A DNA stretch of 5,499 bases from Gammaproteobacteria bacterium (GTDB lineage: Bacteria > Pseudomonadota > Gammaproteobacteria > UBA5335 > SLRW01): positions 1 to 5,499 of the forward strand of contig SLLK01000007.1 in the NCBI GenBank assembly GCA_007134115.1, in the 5' to 3' direction. This document shows, in pieces, positions 5,211 to 5,499 of the stretch; positions within the stretch are counted from its first letter, which is position 1, and each line of letters begins with the position of its first letter. A model generated the notes under the pieces. That model saw only the letters and a list, made by a program, of their open reading frames with translations, was not told where the DNA came from and ran no database searches. A program made the position numbers and the translations under genes.

Positions 5211-5499
5211 ATGGGGATGAGCGCCGGAATGAATGCAGTGCGTCGCAGCGGGGGCTTTTCCATCGTCGAGATCATGGTGGCGCTGGTCATCGCCCTGATC
5301 CTGCTGCTCGGCATCACCCAGATTTTCATCTCCAGTCGCCAGACCTACGCCACCCAGGAAGCGGTCAGCCGCATCCAGGAGAGCGGCCGCTTCGCGCTGG
5401 ACTTCATCGCCAACGACGCGCGCATGGCCGGATTCACCGGTTGCCCCCGCGCCCTTGGCCTGCTGTCGCGTATCATGCCGATCTCCGACGACTATCCGG
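5211..5499 (+). CDS. pilW: PilW-type minor pilin, 3' end outside window
   Basis: The first 96 residues are present and the frame is open to the window edge. The leader MGMSAGMNAVRRSGG is followed by FSIVEIMVALVIALILLLGI, a class III signal with the conserved Glu at mature position 5 and cleavage after G15. After the helix come ISSRQTYATQEAVSRIQESG, FALDFIANDARMAGFTGC and other elements that match PilW: the SGR-A region and the AG(F/Y)-GC motif. PilW works with PilV, PilX, FimU/FimT and PilY1 in priming type IV pilus assembly and display. The gene begins two bases after pilV. pilX, pilY1 and pilE would be expected beyond the window. Confidence 0.88.
   Translation, partial: MGMSAGMNAVRRSGGFSIVEIMVALVIALILLLGITQIFISSRQTYATQEAVSRIQESGRFALDFIANDARMAGFTGCPRALGLLSRIMPISDDYP

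Overview
The window looks like chromosomal DNA of a GC-rich (by eye about 60%) proteobacterium, most likely a gammaproteobacterium. The signs are a fimT-pilV-pilW minor pilin cluster at the right end, a bacterial tRNA-Thr(CGT) with an encoded CCA, and GlxA-type and Crp-type regulators. The organism cannot be named from the sequence alone.

Left third (1-2043) is a decaying accessory region. A minus-strand remnant of a Spy/LTXXQ-like periplasmic protein (about 197-378) abuts, back to back, a plus-strand remnant of a Crp/Fnr-type regulator (about 364-693). The Crp remnant has an in-frame TAG and has lost its ligand-binding domain. After a spacer carrying a hairpin and a tandem 8-mer comes an intact small membrane protein of the DUF1622 family (888-1244). 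It is followed by a GlxA-like regulator (about 1285-2043) that lacks its N-terminus and is cut by a TGA where the family usually has Trp. Reading across that stop restores continuous homology, so the two open frames are halves of one broken gene.

The middle (2233-3620) holds a probable two-gene unit. The first gene encodes a 388-residue protein with two N-terminal membrane helices and a large cytoplasmic part whose end resembles a GAF domain. The second encodes a 61-residue very basic protein 35 bases downstream, with a strong ribosome binding site. I do not recognise a characterised system here. It is the best candidate in the window for something undescribed.

The right third (3621-5499) starts with about 350 bases without a convincing gene. 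It continues with tRNA-Thr(CGT) on the minus strand, with a good sigma-70 promoter, and a divergent minor pilin operon. fimT and pilV overlap by four bases, and pilV and pilW are two bases apart. pilW runs off the window. These pilins normally prime or cap type IV pili and assist DNA uptake. The FimT here is unusual in having Ala rather than Gly before the prepilin cleavage site, and in lacking the second Arg of the DNA-binding GRxR motif.
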